NCBI RefSeq assembly: GCF_014858725.1
Contig: NZ_AQGV01000013.1
Coordinates: 372,001 to 436,000, forward strand
DNA: 64,000 nt
Direction: 5' to 3'
Origin: Pseudoalteromonas aurantia 208
GTDB taxonomy: Bacteria > Pseudomonadota > Gammaproteobacteria > Enterobacterales > Alteromonadaceae
The position numbers and the translations under genes are program-made. This document shows, piece by piece, positions 61,299 through 64,000 of the stretch. Every line of letters begins with the position of its first letter. The first letter of the stretch is position 1. Under the pieces are notes generated by a model. That model did no database searches. It saw only the letters and a list, made by a program, of their open reading frames with translations, and was not told where the DNA came from.

Positions 61299-61764
61299 AT
61301 TTCGAAAAAATGATTTCTTTCGATAACTTCGAACTTTCAAACCGCATTTTTGCAACTTTAATCATCATTCATATCTGACAACTTCCACAATCTAAAACGT
61401 TATGTGGGCAATACACTCCCAAGTGATAAATACCGAGATCGACATATAAGGGCTACGGCTGTACCCATATAAAACGGCTTTAGTATCTACTTCATTAAAA
61501 TATCACTCACTCTCGCGAATGAGATCTCGCATTCATTGCGTCAAAAGATGATTCATGTCGAATAATTACATGCCGAAACTTTTGCTTCATTGCCACACCA
61601 TCTATCGATCTAACATCTCACCATTTACTTAAAAATGAGGAGAAGGCACTTTGTACAAAGAGAAAAATGAGAGTATCCAAATGAAGATGATTAAGAAAAT
61701 ACATATTAGTAGGTATCGTTAGGGGTCAATATCAAGATAGATGGAATCGATATTCTGGATAAAC
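61299..61764. other. gap between metJ and the S10 operon end
   Basis: About 470 bp without a gene, repeat or RNA signal that I recognise. It is AT-rich with frequent stop codons in all frames. rplN and the spc operon are expected here in many gammaproteobacteria but are absent. Confidence 0.6.
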
Positions 61765-61795
61765 AAAAGCCCCAACCAAAGGCCGGGGCTTTCAA
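61764..61795 (-). terminator. terminator of the S10 operon
   Basis: On the minus strand AAAGCCCC, 11-nt loop, GGGGCTTT followed by TGTTT. It lies 32 nt beyond the rpsQ stop. Confidence 0.88.
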
Positions 61796-61826
61796 AGACA
61801 AATCTTAAATTAGTTTAAAACTAAAA

Positions 61827-62084
61827 TTAAGCTTGCTTAGGACGTGCAATAACGTCTACTAAAGTCCAAGATTTATTCTTAGAGATAGGTGCACATTCAC
61901 GAATAGTAACTGTGTCGCCTGCTTTAGCTGTATTGCTCTCGTCATGTACGTGCAACTTAGTTGTACGCTTGATGTATTTACCGTAGATCGGGTGCTTAAC
62001 CTGACGTTCGATACCTACAACAATAGACTTTTCCATCTTATCGCTGATCACACGACCTTGAAGAGTACGGATTTTATCAGTCAT
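61827..62084 (-). CDS. rpsQ: 30S ribosomal protein S17
   Basis: 85 residues with the OB-fold S17 sequence (TLQGRVISDKMEKSIVVGIER, HPIYGKYIKRT). Its start overlaps the rpmC stop by one base (TAATG). The last gene of the S10 operon here, with a terminator 32 nt on. Confidence 0.98.
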   Translation of the reverse strand: MTDKIRTLQGRVISDKMEKSIVVGIERQVKHPIYGKYIKRTTKLHVHDESNTAKAGDTVTIRECAPISKNKSWTLVDVIARPKQA

Positions 62085-62275
62085 TATGCACCTGCCTTCT
62101 GGTTGATAACCGTTTTAACACGCGCAATACTGCGACGTACTTTTCTTAACTCGTGAGTCTGAGCTAGCTGACCAGTGCTTACTTGCATGCGCAGGTTGAA
62201 CTGCTCACGTAGAAGCTCAAGAAGTTCAGCATTAAGCTCTTCAACGCTTTTGTCTTTAAGTTCGCTAGCTTTCAT
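62084..62275 (-). CDS. rpmC: 50S ribosomal protein L29
   Basis: 63 residues with the L29 helix pair (MKASELKDKSVEELNAELLELLREQFNLRMQ). ATG 62275 matches the E. coli start; an in-frame GTG at 62278 is disregarded. It overlaps the rplP stop by one base (TGATG). Confidence 0.97.
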   Translation of the reverse strand: MKASELKDKSVEELNAELLELLREQFNLRMQVSTGQLAQTHELRKVRRSIARVKTVINQKAGA

Positions 62276-62688
62276 CACATTACCGTCCGAGTTACAAATG
62301 TTGTTTTGAAAGGTAATTTACGAGCTGCAAGGTTAAATGCTTCGCGAGCAAGCTCTTCCGGCACACCTTCCATCTCATAAAGTACTTTGCCTGGCTGGAT
62401 TTCTGCAACCCAGTACTCAACAGAGCCTTTACCTTTACCCATACGAACTTCAAGCGGTTTGTTTGTGATTGGCTTATCTGGGAATACACGGATCCAGATT
62501 TTACCTTGACGCTTTACGTGACGTGTCATAGCACGACGAGCTGCTTCAATTTGACGCGCAGTCATTCGACCACGGCCTGTTGCTTTCAAACCGAAAGAAC
62601 CGAAGCTTACTTTGTTTCCGCTTGTAGCAAGACCACGGTTGCGGCCTTTATGCATTTTACGGAATTTTGTACGTTTTGGCTGTAACAT
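62275..62688 (-). CDS. rplP: 50S ribosomal protein L16
   Basis: 137 residues with the L16 signature (MLQPKRTKFRKMHKGRNRG, GKGKGSVEYWVA). It is placed 13 nt after rpsC within the conserved rpsS-rplV-rpsC-rplP-rpmC-rpsQ order. Confidence 0.98.
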   Translation of the reverse strand: MLQPKRTKFRKMHKGRNRGLATSGNKVSFGSFGLKATGRGRMTARQIEAARRAMTRHVKRQGKIWIRVFPDKPITNKPLEVRMGKGKGSVEYWVAEIQPGKVLYEMEGVPEELAREAFNLAARKLPFKTTFVTRTVM

Positions 62689-62701
62689 TAATCGCTACCC
62701 C

Positions 62702-63403
62702 TTACTTAGCACTTTTTTTGGCTTTCTTCGGTGCACGTTTAGCTGGCTTCTCTTGCTCTTGAACTAGTGGTAAACCACCAATTACTTCGCCTTTGAAGAT
62801 CCAAACTTTAACACCGATGATGCCGTAAGTGGTTAAAGCTTCAGAAGTTGCGTAGTCGATATCAGCACGTAGAGTATGTAGAGGTACACGACCTTCACGA
62901 TACCACTCAGAACGTGCGATTTCAGCGCCGCCTAGACGACCACTTACTTCAACTTTGATACCTTTAGCACCAATGCGCATTGCGTTTTGTACCGAGCGCT
63001 TCATAGCACGACGGAACATAACACGACGCTCTAACTGAGATGCAATACCGTCAGCAACTAATTGTGCGTCAAGTTCTGGCTTACGTACTTCAGAAATATT
63101 AATCTGAGCAGGAACACCAGCGATCTTAGTTACAGCTTGACGAAGTTTTTCAACATCTTCGCCTTTTTTACCGATAACAACACCAGGACGAGCTGTATGA
63201 ATTGTTACACGGATAGATTTAGCTGGACGCTCAATAACGATTTTAGACACAGAAGCCGCTTTCAATTCCTTAGTAAGGAATGTACGTACTTTGTGATCGC
63301 CAAAAAGCTGTGCAGAGAAATCTTTTGTACTCGCGTACCAGGTAGAAACCCAAGGTTTAGAGATACCTAGGCGAATACCAGTAGGATGAACTTTTTGTCC
63401 CAT
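62702..63403 (-). CDS. rpsC: 30S ribosomal protein S3
   Basis: 233 residues with a KH domain (RPGVVIGKKGEDVEKL) and the S3 C-terminal domain (GRLGGAEIARSEWYREGRVPLHTLRADIDY). The length equals the E. coli protein. 12 nt after rplV. Confidence 0.98.
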   Translation of the reverse strand: MGQKVHPTGIRLGISKPWVSTWYASTKDFSAQLFGDHKVRTFLTKELKAASVSKIVIERPAKSIRVTIHTARPGVVIGKKGEDVEKLRQAVTKIAGVPAQINISEVRKPELDAQLVADGIASQLERRVMFRRAMKRSVQNAMRIGAKGIKVEVSGRLGGAEIARSEWYREGRVPLHTLRADIDYATSEALTTYGIIGVKVWIFKGEVIGGLPLVQEQEKPAKRAPKKAKKSAK

Positions 63404-63415
63404 TACTTATATCTC

Positions 63416-63748
63416 CTAGCTATCTGAAACCACAACAGTGATGTGGCTTGTACGCTTAAGGATGCGGTCTGCGCGTCCTTTAGCACGTGGCATAATACGC
63501 TTCATTGTAGGACCATCGTCCACAAAAACCGTAGCTACACGTAGCTCATCAATGTCAGCACCTTCGTTATGCTCTGCGTTAGCAATAGCAGACTCAAGTA
63601 CTTTCTTAACCAATACAGCCGCTTTTTTAGGGCTGTATGCCAGGATTTCTAGTGCGCGATCTACCGGAAGTCCGCGGATCTGATCTGCAACTAGACGTGC
63701 TTTTTGCGCCGAACCAGAGGCGAATTTGTGTTTAGCTAATGCTTCCAT
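63416..63748 (-). CDS. rplV: 50S ribosomal protein L22
   Basis: 110 residues, L22 (KHKFASGSAQKARLVADQIRG, PRAKGRADRILKRTSHITVVVSD with the tunnel-lining hairpin). ATG 63748 is preferred over the adjacent upstream ATG 63751 since MEALAKH aligns to the E. coli METIAKH. Confidence 0.97.
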   Translation of the reverse strand: MEALAKHKFASGSAQKARLVADQIRGLPVDRALEILAYSPKKAAVLVKKVLESAIANAEHNEGADIDELRVATVFVDDGPTMKRIMPRAKGRADRILKRTSHITVVVSDS

Positions 63749-63760
63749 CATATTCCCCTA

Positions 63761-64000
63761 TTAACGCTTCTTCGCTTTCTTATCCGCAGCATGGCCGCGG
63801 TAAGTACGAGTAGGTGCAAACTCACCTAGTTTGTGACCGATCATTTCGTCTGTAACGAATACAGGTACGTGCTGACGACCATTATGGACAGCGATGGTCA
63901 ATCCGATCATGTTAGGGATGATCATTGAACGACGGCTCCAAGTCTTTATAGGCTTCTTGTCACCGCTTTCCAACGCCTTCTCTACCTTCTTCAGCAAGTG
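63761..64000 (-). CDS. rpsS: 30S ribosomal protein S19, 5' end beyond the window
   Basis: The visible 80 codons (HLLKKVEKALESGDKKPIKTW, then GRQHVPVFVTDEMIGHKLGEF) are S19. About 12 N-terminal residues lie outside the window, so an internal Met is not the start. It belongs to the S10 operon read towards lower coordinates. Confidence 0.95.
   Translation of the reverse strand, partial: HLLKKVEKALESGDKKPIKTWSRRSMIIPNMIGLTIAVHNGRQHVPVFVTDEMIGHKLGEFAPTRTYRGHAADKKAKKR

Noticed and set aside
1..64000. CRISPR array, prophage, integron or toxin-antitoxin system
   Set aside because: No regularly spaced repeats, cas genes, phage structural genes, integrase or toxin pair were found; nearly all genes are recognised core functions.

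Overview
The window looks like a chromosomal segment of a marine gammaproteobacterium, most likely Pseudoalteromonas or a close Alteromonadales relative. This is inferred from the low-GC, AT-rich spacers, two periplasmic c-type cytochromes, a TonB-dependent receptor, MetJ, the argD-type astC-astA-astD set, YihI and YhfA. Nearly all of it is housekeeping sequence in normal order. I see no prophage, integrase, transposase or CRISPR array.

Layout: 1-354 is a tandem tRNA-Gly(GCC) array on the minus strand with its promoter, followed by orn, rsgA and psd. 3.2-9.9 kb is the thiamine operon thiC-thiO-thiS-thiG-thiDE-thiF (minus), headed by a TPP riboswitch. 10-14.9 kb has a META lipoprotein, a thioesterase, a Fur-box TonB receptor, speD, yhfA and a small conserved protein. 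15-21 kb holds arginine succinyltransferase genes (astD, astA, astC), an HDOD protein and pabA. 21-31 kb has a candidate structured RNA, YceI, DUF1285, engB, cytochrome c4, a CsrC-like RNA, a methyltransferase, yihI, DUF2489, polA, elbB and cytochrome c5. 31-39.7 kb carries a GAF-GAF-GGDEF-degenerate EAL protein, rep, a 201-bp MITE-like element, ubiK, a carbonic anhydrase, a methyltransferase and a membrane-tethered NMT1/THI5 protein.

39.7-46.3 kb is the branched-chain amino acid operon ilvG-ilvM-ilvE-ilvD-ilvA with a leader peptide and attenuator. 46.6-50 kb has a TraB/GumN protein, a DUF4097-like protein and a hybrid histidine kinase. 50.1-54.4 kb is a lysine-riboswitch operon: dapA-like, short dapD-like, LysA-like decarboxylase and M14 deacylase. 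54.6-57 kb has pldA and an orphan membrane/secreted protein pair. 57-61.3 kb is metB-metL divergent from metJ. 61.8-64 kb is the distal S10 ribosomal protein operon (rpsS, partial, to rpsQ), which ends at a terminator instead of running into rplN.

The most interesting items are: (1) the lysine-riboswitch operon, whose LysA-like enzyme lacks the usual meso-DAP-recognition motif and is paired with an M14 deacylase, suggesting a non-canonical lysine route through acylated intermediates; (2) an unannotated GGA-repeat RNA with eight ANGGA motifs between engB and yihI, the position of csrC in E. coli; (3) a structured RNA candidate upstream of the YceI gene; (4) a 201-bp inverted-repeat element before ubiK; (5) a GGDEF protein with a decayed EAL domain, and a sensor protein that appears truncated at the start of a GGDEF domain.

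Work was by reading only. Family names come from recognised motifs and not from database searches.
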